From positions 15,438,001-15,502,000 of the forward strand of contig NC_079878.1 of NCBI RefSeq assembly GCF_029227915.1: a stretch of 64,000 bases of DNA, written 5' to 3'. Made by a program: the position numbers and the translations under genes. Position 1 is the first letter of the stretch, and each line of letters starts with the position of its first letter. This DNA comes from Hydractinia symbiolongicarpus. Taxonomy: Eukaryota > Cnidaria > Hydrozoa > Anthoathecata > Hydractiniidae. This document shows, one piece after another, positions 35,297 through 46,130 of this stretch. The notes under the pieces were generated by a model that was not told the DNA's origin, did no database searches, and saw only the letters and a list, made by a program, of their open reading frames with translations.

Positions 35297-36698
35297 CTAT
35301 ACCACAATGAATGGTTCTTCATCGTCATCATCTGAATCGATAATATGTCTGGTGCCATAAAACTCGACAACCCTATACTTGCACTCCTCCAAGTAGGTTT
35401 GCATGTAGTAATTTGAACCTTGCCTGTAGATGCCAGATAGCTTGATTATGGCGCTGCACTCGCAGCTTTGTTTTAGCTTGGAGGAAAGAATACGGAAGGA
35501 GAAACAACTCTTTTAATTCTATTGAAACACTGCGTGAGGTTCTAGCAGGTGTCTGTATAGAAACTTAATTTGAAATTTTGGCGGTTGTGTGACTAAATTA
35601 TTCGTGAATAACAATTCGCAACTATGATTGGTTATAAAAACAATAAGTTAATTTGATGATGAATTTGATATTATTATCAAAACAAGAAGCCATATTGAAA
35701 TCGGTAAAATTTCTTTTGTTTTTATGTTAACATAATTAGCGAAGAAGCACATGCTCGACACTTTTGTAAACAAAAAGAAAAAGTTTATATCTCGTTTTAA
35801 AACGACGTTCTGTTATAAGAAGTTATTTCTTTAGTTAGAATAAACATTAATCCAGCACACATTTTGTCGGCACTCGTCCGGCGCATATCTATCTATATTG
35901 TTTTTCATGATCAAAGTGGTATACTCAAGCCTGCAAAAATAGCTTAATATCATGGTTAAACGCTTATTTCCAAACGTAATGTTGAAGTTTTTAACAGCAA
36001 TGTTTACCGACTTATATTAGGCACACTTTCCATGCAATAATCACGTGCCTGCAGCGTGTTACAGTCAGATTTTAATAGAAAAAAGTTAGCCTCTATTAAA
36101 GGAGAATATGGAATTTGATCATTTTTTTGCGAAAAAGACTCGGTCAAGCACCTCACGCACTGATTCTTTTGAAATTAAAAACAATAGAAAATTCAATACA
36201 TTTAAAGCGTACAGAAATGAAGTTGTTTCTCCTTCCGTATTCTTTCCTCCAAGGTTTTAGTGGTACTTTTTTGCAATGAAAATCGGTTCTGACTTTACCC
36301 TTCCACTTCTTCACTTTAGTAGTGAAGTATTTACCTTCTTTCACAGGTAAGGTGGTGAAGCAATGACTCTCCAAGGACTCTATCTTTGTCAGGATACTCT
36401 CATACTTCTCTAGCCACTCGGGATGGTTATATATATCGAATGACATGGTAAGAGAGCAGCCCTCATTATAACGCGAGGCACCATTGGAGTAGAGCTTTTT
36501 AGGTGTTTTGATCAATAGAGGTGATAGCTTGTTGTCACTATTTTTATAACCAATGACGAAGCGTTCATCTTTGCCCTTGTTTGCTGGAATAGGGTCGCTT
36601 AGCACGATATTTTCAATATTTACATCTTCAATATTTAGTGGAGTCGCTTTGGCATAAAAGTCTCTTGAGTTAACATTCTCATTTCCGAATTTGAACAT
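35297..36698 (-). pseudogene. Conserved unknown Polinton gene split by a MITE
   Basis: The 5' part (36,698 to about 36,261) starts MFKFGNENVNSRDF and contains PLNIEDVNIENIVLSDPIPA, YKNSDNKLSPLLIKTPKKLY and a Lys-rich stretch KVKKWKGKVRTDF. A 777-bp insertion follows, and the 3' part (35,469-35,297) contains CECSAIIKLSG, YRQGSNYYMQTYLEECKY and an acidic end (DSDDDDEEPF). The paralogue at 61,282-61,892 has the two parts contiguous, which proves the insertion. The fold of single-strand DNA-binding viral proteins is possible (acidic tail, basic middle) but not shown. AATAAATG overlaps the start. Confidence 0.65.
35477..36253. mobile_element. 777-bp MITE with 33-bp inverted ends
   Basis: The first 33 bp (beginning CTTGGAGGAAAGAATACGG) recur exactly inverted at 36,221-36,253. 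GTTTTAG flanks both sides (35,470-35,476 and 36,254-36,260), a 7-bp direct repeat from insertion. No transposase is inside. Superfamily is unresolved; hAT-like elements give 8 bp. Confidence 0.9.
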
Positions 36699-36718
36699 TT
36701 ATTTATGGAAACTAGAGT

Positions 36719-36886
36719 TCAACTAGGGCTTTTTACAAGGACATATTCCTCCGTTGTAGGTGAGCCACATGATATAGTGTTGCCAACACAGCATTTTCCA
36801 TAAATAATTAACCTCCGTCCACACTTCTCGCATCTGACATATTTATCGAGAATAATTCTACATTCATCACAATACTCAATCGTCAT
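36719..36886 (-). CDS. Small zinc-ribbon protein
   Basis: 55 residues: CDEC near residue 6 and CEKC at about 19-22, followed by Gly-Arg-Arg, form a four-Cys ribbon; further Cys pairs follow. The paralogue at 61,913-62,095 has the same CDEC...C.CGRRL pattern. AATAAAGC precedes the ATG. Its stop lies 20 nt before the next gene's start. Too short for most annotation cut-offs, but conserved in both element copies. Confidence 0.6.
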   Translation of the reverse strand: MTIEYCDECRIILDKYVRCEKCGRRLIIYGKCCVGNTISCGSPTTEEYVLVKSPS

Positions 36887-36889
36887 GCT

Positions 36890-37138
36890 TTATTTTTTAA
36901 CCATGGCTCTGAAACGATCCGGAACATATTCGATGATTTTAGGATATTCGCGAACTGCTCGGTCACACATTTCTTGTGTCTTGAAATGATCGGGTACTAA
37001 CATTAATGTCCAGGGATGTTCACAAACTACGGCAGTACATATTTCCTGTGTCTTTAAATCATCGGGTACAAACATTAGTGTCCATGAATTAACACGGACT
37101 ATTCGATCAGGCAATATGAGATAATCATTAATGGACAT
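36890..37138 (-). CDS. Short DUF4116-like repeat protein
   Basis: 82 residues with repeats of the pattern hydrophobic-VPDDLKTQEIC, VPDHFKTQEMC, VPDRFRAMV, each preceded by P-W-T-L-M or similar: the DUF4116-like repeat common in giant viruses and cnidarian genomes. Three repeats are seen; family members are usually longer, so it may be trimmed. AATAAAG immediately precedes the start. The gene lies next to the right terminal repeat. Confidence 0.55.
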   Translation of the reverse strand: MSINDYLILPDRIVRVNSWTLMFVPDDLKTQEICTAVVCEHPWTLMLVPDHFKTQEMCDRAVREYPKIIEYVPDRFRAMVKK

Positions 37139-37204
37139 CTTTATTATATATATTTTTTTTCAATCAACAAAATTTCTAGCACGGTCATGATAATTTTTAC
37201 TCAC

Positions 37205-37903
37205 ATTCTGTATGATTTAGTGTATGACGTCATATGTTGTTTATATCATTAATATTATTTTGTGTTGGTTATTAAGTAGATATACAATAGGTAAACATAG
37301 GTTATTGAGATTTATTAACCCGAGGTGATTTATATTCAACGACGCGCAGCGGAGTTGAATATAATATCACCGAGTGTTAATAAATCCAATAACCTATGTT
37401 TACCTATTGTATATATGTTTTATTATATACCCAAAAGGGATTTTTGTTTCGATTTCTTTGTTTTGGTGTTTTTGTAAAAAGAATTTTCTCGACAAAAAAG
37501 TTCCCGCCATTTCACGTGTTTGGAAATCGACCAATCAGAAAACGGACCACTAAGAAACAACCAATCACAGTTAATTACGATAAAAATTAATGAGGCGGAA
37601 AGGATAAAATCAAAACATGCGTTTACGAATGTTTTGTCAAAACTATTGTTACGTCACAAGCATTGAATAATACGGGTGGAATACGATTATTTATTCAATG
37701 GCTGTTTTTGCTTACGGGTATATAATAATGGCATTTATATTCTATATTATTATGATTTCACGTATGCGTTGTTGACGTCATATGATTTCGTTTTTACTTG
37801 TTTGTGGGATGAGGTGGTGGTGGAAATGGTGAAAGCGGGGTTTTTTAGGGGTAAAGGTGTAGAAGGAATAAAAAACTGGTTATATTCAGTCCCTACTACT
37901 ACT
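37205..37903 (-). repeat. Right terminal inverted repeat, interrupted
   Basis: Reverse complement of 23,652-23,897, interrupted by a 455-bp insertion at about 37,274-37,728. Ends CCCTACTACTACT at 37,903, directly before GGTCG. Confidence 0.9.
37274..37728. mobile_element. Insertion in the right terminal repeat: two nested foldbacks
   Basis: Absent from the left repeat. Its first ~140 bp form an imperfect hairpin (ACAATAGGTAAACATAGG ... CCTATGTTTACCTATTGT). The remainder starts TTATTATATACCC and ends GGGTATATAATAA, an inverted terminal pair of a short MITE. No gene. A target duplication was not clear. Confidence 0.7.
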
Positions 37904-37909
37904 GGTCGG

Positions 37910-39190
37910 TCGGATAAAAAATTTTCCCGAAAAATTTAATCTTTTAGTAAAGCAACAAACATAAATTAATTGAAAAAAGTCAATTGGTTTGACCATAGTG
38001 GCCATTTAGTTGTAAATGAGTTTCCAGGGACCCGTTTCGTGAAAACCGAAAGTGTAATATGATAAAAAAGGATGAAAAAGAAAGATATTGAGTTAAAACT
38101 TGTTAGGAGATGCTTTTTGGCTGGTCTGATGGGATTAGCATAAAAAATGATTCTGTAATAGTTATACTTTTCGAAGTTAGGCATTTAAAGCAGTGTGATA
38201 AGATTTTTTTTAAAGACAATTATAAATTTTGACCTAACAATTGTAAAATTTTTTAGACAATACAATTTATTACGACAATGGCTTTAAATGCGCTAGGACC
38301 CCCTTCGCAGGACCCTTGTTGATAGCAGTACCAACAGGAACTGAAGAGGCTATCCTAGGTAAATAATTTCAATAATAAAATAATAATAAGCATCTTCAGT
38401 AATTCTAATCACAAAACCCTCTGAGAATTCTGTGGCATGGAAGCTAGCTAAAAGTACTTTCACTTTTAACTATAATATGAAATAAAGATAGCTAAAAATC
38501 ATAATTAAAAAGGTGTATAGCTAGCTAGCTACCTTGGTTTGCACAATCTTTGTAGCTACAAAAGTACGTCTTGGACCTTTGCTAGCTACCTAGCTATAGA
38601 TGGCTGAAAACTTTAAAATAAATATATATTTAAAATTTGTATGTAGCCAAAAAAAGCGAAGGCAACACTGCAATCATGTTTTCTGAAGCAAAAACTCAAA
38701 ACACTTTAACTCTGATTAAAAATAAAACTCTATACATGATTTGATCCAAGATTGCTTCGCATAAATTATAACAATACGGTGTTCTCGGCGGTCCGCATGC
38801 AATTCTTAACAAAATGACCAAATTTTGAATAAATTACAAATCAGCACGAATCGTGCTGATTATAACCAGCCTGGCCCAGGGTCATTTCTTCGCGCCGTCT
38901 CGGATAACAAAAAAGCGAAAATTGCCCTGGGAACGAGTTTGCAAAAGGGTAAACCAACATATCACACTACTCCGTATGTGTGATTTAATTAGTAAGCAAG
39001 AAGCCCTGCGGCTTGAAGATTTCCGCCTTAAGCAAACATGTTGGAAAGCATTTATATGCGTTGCGATCGAGGACAGTATTAATTTAAAAGTTTAAAATGC
39101 CAAAAAAATAAAGGAGGTTAAAAACACGAAGAAAAAAGTTGTTTGAAGTCGCCTGTAAAGATTTTATGTTCCATAGGTTGTTTTCTCAAA
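37910..39190. other. No firm gene; one exon-like block and a foldback repeat
   Basis: A 102-nt open block (38,257-38,358) is bounded by TTTTTTAG and GTAAAT and encodes TPFAGPLLIAVPTGTEEAI; it could be an isolated exon, but no partner was found. At about 38,871-38,937 a copy of the CCCAGGGTC / GGGAACGAG foldback family is present. Confidence 0.35.
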
Positions 39191-39859
39191 TCAGAGAGAG
39201 AGTTTAAGCCTGATTGCATCGTGATCACTGAAATGGACAGTTTTAACGAAGGTCTCGACATTAAAAGTATTTAAAACATTCTCACGGATATAGACATAGT
39301 TAATAAGTGAACCTGATATATGAGTTGGCGAGGTTACGATTTGTTTATATCCAGTAAGAAAATCAAGGACATAGTTTTCATCGCTAAATGCATTTACATT
39401 AAAATCTCCGAGTATAATATCAACAGTTTCATTTCCCAAAAAATGTTGAATAAGGTATAATGACTCATCTCTATTGAGGGAATTTTTACGATATAGAAGC
39501 AAAAAATTAATAGCGTTTTCGTGAAACGTTCTTTTTGTCATTCTAAAAAATATTGCACCAGAAATTTTTACAATATCAAACAATTCTATAGTTTCATTAT
39601 GACCAACTTAAAGACTAGAAAATTTGTCCACATTGTTGTTTGCAATTGAAGTAAAGTAATCTAGTTTTGAGTCGCAATGTGAGGTCAATGGTACCTGAGT
39701 TTCCGTTAGGCATAATAAATCACTTTCCATGAGAACGCGGTCGGACTTAATATCGTTTCTATGCTTGTTGTAGGATCTTGTATTAAGCAAAGTGGCCATA
39801 ATAGAATTTTTGCTAATTACACCAGTTTCTTTTTGTGTCAATTTTGAATGTTCTCGCAT
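39191..39859 (-). pseudogene. Helentron EEP (AP-like) endonuclease domain
   Basis: Two pieces: 39,859-39,608 with LLCLTETQV, the metal-binding Glu motif, and 39,583-39,191 with VDIILGDFNVNAF, the catalytic GDFN motif, and FSDHDAI, the terminal SDH motif. A stop and a shift separate them near 39,600. These three motifs define exonuclease-endonuclease-phosphatase nucleases of non-LTR elements and Helentrons. Its position directly after the helicase on the same strand fits the latter. Confidence 0.75.
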
Positions 39860-39909
39860 GTAATTCGCATGTATTGCTTTGTTGCTCGTGCGTCTGACTT
39901 AATAGTTGA

Positions 39910-41160
39910 CTAAGCAAATGTACCCGTTAGGTATAAACCGTCTAAACTTGTGACTCGACTTAATGCAACATAGATTTGTCCTGAGTGAAAGGCTCGTTGT
40001 TTTAATAAATCAAAACAGACAACAATTTTATCAAACGTTTTTTCTTGAACCTTGTGAACAGTACAGGCCCATGACAGCATTAGTGGGAATTGCAGCCGTT
40101 TCATAGAAGGTGTAGATGGATTATGTTTGTTAAATTTGATTTCTTTCTCTACTCTATCAATTGGAACAACATTTTCTTGAATAGCATATGGATCTGTTGT
40201 CATAGCTTTAAGTCCAGTATATATGTCTTCCATTTTCAAATATATACTTATTACATTTCCTGAGCTATCGGTTTTCAACCGATGAACAGTACCTATCTGT
40301 CCGTTAATGAGTTTATCAGATACATCAATATTTGACGTCAACATGACTTTTGCATGACGTTTTAGCAGAAGGTTTCGTCCACCTGTTTCCATTTGAGTGC
40401 GAGAATTAAGATTTTGGACTAATTGCACGGGTATATTTTCTAGAATTTTATCAATAGCTTCGATATTTGTTTCGTCCGATGTTATTTTCAGCAAATATAT
40501 GAATTGCATTTTTGGGGTAATGTGGGTCATTTGGTGAAATAAATTTAGATTTTAGTAAATCTTCGTGTCGACTTTCTAATTTTCCCACTGTGATATTGTT
40601 TAATAATTCAATAAAATATTGATCACCACGCTGTCTCATAACTTCCGTTAGTTCAGCAATCTTAAAATACTTCCAGCAATGTGAAAGATTTAATAATGCA
40701 TCTTTGTATTCTGCGTAAACTGGTCTTGCTTGAATTTGTGGAAGTTGGTGGAAATCGCCACATGCTATAACAGATATTCCTGCAAATGGAATGTCATCTG
40801 CGCATCCAAATATTTCGGTTAGCCGTTGATGAATATGTAAAAGTAGCTTGTTTGAAACCATTGAGATTTCATCTATTACAATAACGCTTAGTTCTGAACG
40901 CTTGTTTCGCAGCATACATTTCTTTTATCACGTAACTTAGAAATGTTTTTAGTGAAACTTCTATCCGCTGGTATACATAAGGCTGAATGTATTGTATTTC
41001 CCTCTATATTAATGGCAGCAACACCGGTTGGTGCTAAAATGAGAATTTTATCCTTTTTTAAGTTTCCTGCACGATAGGAAAGTGCTTTATTTAGCATGTC
41101 AGAAATTGTTGTTATTAAATTGGACTTTCCACAACCTGCACTTCCTGTTAGAAAAATGTA
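39910..41160 (-). pseudogene. Helentron Pif1-type helicase domain
   Basis: Walker A GSAGCGKS lies at about 41,120-41,145; APTGVAAINIEGNTIHSAL follows at about 41,035; Walker B VIVIDEISMV at about 40,880; GDFHQLPQI at about 40,735; C-terminal motifs include MLTSNIDVSDKLINGQIG, SWACTVHKVQ (about 40,070) and VALSRVTSLDGLYL near 39,950. This is the SF1B order of Pif1/Helitron helicases, which unwind the mobilised strand. Frames change near 40,920 and 40,480, and one near 41,100. Confidence 0.8.
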
Positions 41161-41328
41161 AATTGGCTTAATTTTATGGTGTGCGTTACATGCTAAACCT
41201 TTTACGTAAGTTCTAACCCAATCATTTACCGCTTCAAATTTTTGCCTTTGTGTTTTATTTAATGTTCGAATCTTTTTATGGAGTTCGTCTTCGGAAATTC
41301 CAGGCTCAGTAATAGATGAAAAAGTGTT

Positions 41329-42476
41329 TCAAAAAACTGGGATATTTTCGGTTTCACTTTGAATTTCGTCAGTGTCATGGTTGTTTATATTACTAATCTC
41401 CTGTTCGGCGAAAGAATCAAGATTATTTACATTTGCGTGAAAACTTATCATTGCTTCTTCAACAAGTTCGCATATTCTTTTATTTGTATTTATAATTTCT
41501 AATACACCGTTTTCCAATAATTTCTCTGTGTAAGTACCCGAGTTTTCACTTAACAATTCTGCTTCCTGGCGAAAAGGATAAAACATAAAGAGCAAATGAT
41601 GCGCATATCCTTCTGGATTTTTGTCTCGACTAGGTACATGGTATCTTAGAACACTTTTTTCTTTTCGCAAATTCAACATTTTTTTTGATGACATCAGAGG
41701 TACAGTTTTGGATAAGGAGATTCGACTTGAATCTCAGCTATTATTTCTTCAAGTACTTCTGGTTGACTGTCATTCTCATCTTCTGGTTTCGGTTTTGAGT
41801 AGCTTGACAAGAACTCAGCATAACACATTTGTTCCAACATGGGGTATCTGCCTTTTTTAAATTCTAAATTTGGTCTATCCATGTATCTATCCAACATATC
41901 TCGTTTAAAAATATCCGTACTGTCCGGTGAACTTAAAATTTCTTCTTCGTTACGACATACCCTATATCGCTTCTCAGGAATGTTACTATTTGCAAAAACT
42001 ACAGCTGGAAATGTCTTTCGTAACCATATTTCTGGCATTATAGTAGCTACTGCTTCTTGAACTGACATTTCGCGATGATTTCGATACGCATTTGCAATTG
42101 ACTTCATCTGTTCAAATAATGAATAACCAGTTTCTAGTGCTTGCGATGCAGCTTTTTTCATTGCCTCTGAAGATTCATTTTCAACTTTCGACAAATAAGC
42201 ACACGTGTAAGAAACTGCTTTATAATAATCAAGAACAGGTTGAATGTCTATGTTAGCTTCCCATGCCTTTAAACCTTCAGTAAAATAATCATTGATAAAA
42301 GAAGAATCTGGAAGCCTTCGGAAGTGAATTTGAAATCCAGTATCAGGTGAGATGCTTAGTGCGTTTTCATATTCTTTTTTTGTTATGGCTAAACTTTGAA
42401 GGATTTGTTCAGTTGTACCTAGTTGGTTATAATTCGGTTCGTCTGGATGAAGAATATTGTTGAATCTTGGATTCAA
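41329..42476 (-). pseudogene. Helentron linker between Rep and helicase
   Basis: Two frames (42,476-41,694 and 41,694-41,329). The first contains GFQIHFRRLPDSSFINDYF, SYTCAYLSKVE (resembling the Rep-to-helicase linker with Y-x-x-K-like residues) and acidic C-terminal sequence; the second contains RYHVPSRDKNPEGYAHHLLF and FYPFRQEAEL, a conserved Helentron pattern. No independent function. Confidence 0.65.
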
Positions 42477-42539
42477 ATTTGAATGTATGTAAGTTTTTAC
42501 TTTTTCTAGTATAGCCTTTGATATGTCGAAACTAGTTTG

Positions 42540-43640
42540 TAGAGATCTGGGTTGCTTTCTTTATTAGGAAGCTGGCATTTAACTATGTTATCCACAAAGG
42601 CAATATATTCTTTCTTATTATCGCTACGTAAAATTAGTGCATTACCAACCCATAATAAAGAGTGGATATGTGGGCTACCTCTAACCTGAAATTCAACTCT
42701 AATGGCGTAGTAGTTTACTATACCTAACGGTCCGTTGACAACTATGGTTTTAAAAAACGTCTCAACTCTGCATTGGAAATGTCTTGCTAGAAGAACTGGA
42801 TTACTGTTAAGAATCTCTGTTCTTTGATAATAATTTAGATTTTCGATTTCTTCTTAAGATATGTCATTACCTTTTAATTTAGTAATGATTCTAACCAGTT
42901 AATTCCATCTTAAGTCTGCACAGGACAAAGTCATAAAAAATGTTGGAAGTCCTAGCTGTTTTACCATAGCCAAAACTTCAAAGAGAAATCGTTTCCAATA
43001 TGCAGGATTTCCTTTCAACGTGTTCATAAATTTGAAAGCGTCGTCACTGGCTATAAACGACTTAACTCTTTCTTTAAAATTTGACATCATTCCTGCTGTA
43101 AGACCGTCCGCCTTAATTTTTTGCATAGCGATTTTTATGCGACTATTCAAATTAAGATGTTGCGTCACTGCATGAGCAAAAAATATATAGTCACTATCGG
43201 AGGCAAACTTCTGTCTATAATTCAATAATCTTTGGTTGAAATACTTGGTCGGGGAAAGTGGTACTTCTCTTTTCGTGTGATATCCGAATTTACCTGTTGG
43301 AAATAGATAACGGTGGAAAAGTTCTTCACAATGCTCCTCAGAAATTATTGGTATGGGAAATTTGTTCTTTCTTGGAGCAGTAACAATATTTCCATCATCA
43401 ATTTGGTCATTTGGAAATAGTTGGAACAAAAGACGTTTCTTGGCAAGGCAAGCGATATTCGTTTAACGAGTTTTCATTCTCTTCTTCGCTATTGTCCAGG
43501 TAATCTTCATTCTTGGTTTTTACATCACCGATATTATTATTTGTTGTCGATTTTATTGCAAAATCAACGTTCACTTCATTTTCACTTTCTCCAGTTTAAA
43601 TTGAACACGTTCCACACGTACCGTCAAATTCAATGAAATT
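42540..43640 (-). pseudogene. Helentron N-terminal and HUH Rep domain
   Basis: 43,429-42,899 matches Helitron_like_N (KYFNQRLLNYRQKFASDSDY, NPAYWKRFLFEVLAMVKQLG, PTFFMTLSCADLRW). Further on, about 42,690, GSPHIHSLLWVGNAL carries the HUH motif of the rolling-circle nuclease. An acidic N-terminal stretch extends to about 43,600. Stops near 42,855 and frame changes near 43,430 disrupt it. Confidence 0.75.
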
Positions 43641-43689
43641 GAAGTAAATTTTAATTTTTATAAAAAATTGACGGAACGTGTGGAACGTG
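43606..43689. repeat. 22-bp inverted repeat at the Helentron 5' side
   Basis: CACGTTCCACACGTACCGTC at 43,606 pairs with TTGACGGAACGTGTGGAACG at 43,668 (21 of 22 positions), with a 40-nt AT-rich loop. GGAACGTGTG units repeat to about 43,765. Confidence 0.8.
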
Positions 43690-43765
43690 TGCTACTGCAG
43701 TCTCCTCTTGTACACTTGGCTATGGAACTTGAGTGGAACGTGTGCGGAACGTGTGTGCAACGTGT

Positions 43766-45574
43766 GTGTTTTCCATTTCTTTTATACTACAAAGTGTCTA
43801 TGTTATACAAAGAACAATTTTAGTCATGTATACACAATATATAAGCATATAAAAGCTCTTGCCACATACGACAAACAATAAGAAACAAACAGACAATAGG
43901 AGGCCTGGAAGCTAGTTGATGAAACAAGAAAACCAACCAGCTCTGCATGCACGGTATAAGGAATGACAAAGTAGTACTTGTCCTTAATTCAGCCAACACA
44001 AACGCACACAAAAGCTTTTGTAAAAAAAGGCACTTAAAAAAAGTCTCACATTATAGAGACAATCATGTTCATAATAGTTTTGGAAAAACCACTTTCCCCC
44101 TCCCCCAACTCTTCAGTGTTGGTTGGAGGTCTTTTCCAGAGTCGCCGGCAGTATTTTGGGGCACAAATCAACACAAAATCAACACTGACTGTAGGGGGAG
44201 AGGGGGAAACTCTGAAAAAAGCCTCAAAAGCCGTTTTTCCAATAATTTATGAACATGATTGTAGCTAGCTAGCTATTTGGAATGTTCTAGGTGATACCTA
44301 GCTCAACTTTTCGGTATGTTCGGTTGGTTCTGAAACGTTTAACAGACAGGAATTCAATATTAATACGTATTTTTTCGTCGTTTTTCTTAATGCAAATATA
44401 ACAGTTCTAGTCTTTCGGTTGGCAATAGATTCCATAACTTAAAATGAGGAGACAAAATATTACATCATATCTATTTTTAACACGGCTTTGAGTTACGTAA
44501 TAATATTGCGTAATGAACTTTAAGCTGGAAAAAAAAATCACCTCGCTTTGTGCATAACTACCATAAGAAAAAAAATGTAAGGATAATGAAAATGTCCAAC
44601 AAGTAAGAAATGATAATTATAATAATTTCAGTTTTTTAATAAAACAAAAAAGTACGAGTTTTTTTGTTTTTGATAAACAAATTAGTTAGTTCTTCTTGTT
44701 CATAAAGAGTGAGTATATCAAGAATAAACGACGGTAAGTTTACAAGTTACCGCTCAGTGGTGATTGTGAGCGTAATTTTCAATTTTTTTTATTATTATTA
44801 TATTAAGATTCTGTCAGGCGCGGATCAAGGGTTAGTCAGATAAGTCGCGTGACTAAGTGTAAATTTGACGAAAAATGCAAGCGAATGATGTCGACGTTCT
44901 GGGGATTACGATACGGGTGTTGAAAACGAAGCGCGTTAAAACATCAGTCCAGATTCTAATTCTTTTGCGCCGAAACGCCACTGTTCACAGCCCTCTCCAT
45001 TTCGCCTATGGCGATGTTAATGTCAAAGTTGTGACGTCGCTACCATATAGACTGAGAGGGTTGCAAATTATAGCTTACAGATTTTGACTGATTCGTTTTA
45101 ACTAATCAGTCACTCAGTCAGTCCAAAATCAAACAGCTATGGCCCGCAATCCTCCCCATCTCACTTTAGAGGCATGTGACGTCACAATCGTGACGTAATT
45201 CTTACACTCTATGCGTAGTCCAACAATATGTAGCCTGTAGCGGCGTAGAAAATTTAGGTTCCGTACTGCGTGGTTACTTATAACCTGTTAGGATAGAAGA
45301 TAAGATTTAAGATAAGATAAGATAAGATAAGATAATTTTTTATTAATCAAAAATAGCTGTACAGTTCAAATAATTAAATAAATTTTAATATGAAGAGAAA
45401 AAACAAACAAACTATTTTTGAAGGGAGACCTTACCTAATAGCAGAAGCTAAGACGAGGATAAGGCCACCCTTGGACGAGTACAATAGACGGCACAGGACA
45501 CACAAGACGGCACGAACATATATAATCACCAGATAAATGAACCGTGTGAGAACAAAGGGAAAATTTGTTACAAA
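43766..45574. other. No gene seen; GATAA tandem tract
   Basis: No supported gene. A small run of AGATAAGATAAG units lies at about 45,297-45,335. Short frames here lack any domain. Confidence 0.5.
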
Positions 45575-46130
45575 TTAATAAGAGGCAATAAAATACTTCT
45601 TTAGATCACTTTTCAGACCAAAGTAATCTATGGAAACAAATTTTTTAGTCATTGATGTCTGTATCTTATTCCAGGATTTAATGGTGTTAAATCTAATAGA
45701 ATTTTTACCAAAACAAACGGTATTGACAGTAGGAAGATTGATCAAGCCAGCCTTTTTTGCACGAGTGCTCTGGGCATGGTTGAAGTCAACCGCAAAAGTA
45801 TTCTGGATAGTAGCAGGCATTTTATCATGATAGAGCTTATGCAAAAACAGAATGTTCTGACACTGTTCTGACAATACCATTGAATTTGAGGATTTCCAGG
45901 TTGCCATAGATGATACTAGATGATGCTCTTTGAGATTCAAAAGTCATTAGTCTGATAGCAAATTTTGTAAAACAGCAATTCGATTAACATCAAGACTATT
46001 TGGTTGACCCCAAATTTGATTACAATATTGCAGGTGGGAATGAAAAATGGCATAGTAGACTAGGATAAGGACATTTTGAGGCACAAAATGACGAAGTAGG
46101 CTATAGTTATAACTCCCATCTGTCAAGATC
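45575..46130 (-). pseudogene. 3' fragment of an L2/CR1-type LINE
   Basis: The 3' frame (45,940-45,575) ends in IRFNTIKSWNKIQTS and DLKKYFIASY, the typical LINE C-terminus. Upstream, in another frame, VYYAIFHSHLQYCNQIWG (about 46,030) is the conserved thumb-region pattern of CR1/L2/RTE proteins. The catalytic YADD part is missing, so this is a 5'-truncated, frameshifted copy. Confidence 0.6.

Larger units (their letters stand above)
23652..37903. mobile_element. Degenerate Polinton/Maverick-like element
   Basis: Both ends start AGTAGTAGTAGGGA and continue as an inverted repeat of about 246 bp. The flanks carry GGTCG directly outside each end (23,647-23,651 and 37,904-37,908), a 5-bp candidate target duplication; Polintons normally make 6 bp. 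Inside are a family B DNA polymerase, an A32-like ATPase and a capsid-gene fragment, the diagnostic Polinton set. Most large genes have stops or shifts. I could not find the retroviral-type integrase or the cysteine protease usually present. The length is 14.25 kb including two later insertions. Confidence 0.85.
39191..43640 (-). mobile_element. Decayed Helentron (Helitron with EEP endonuclease)
   Basis: Minus-strand remnants appear in the order Helitron_like_N, HUH Rep, linker, Pif1-type helicase, EEP endonuclease. An endonuclease after the helicase is diagnostic of Helentrons. Several frame changes and stops make it inactive. A 22-bp inverted repeat just beyond the 5' end (43,606-43,689) may belong to the element's terminus; the 3' end was not located. 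Confidence 0.8.
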
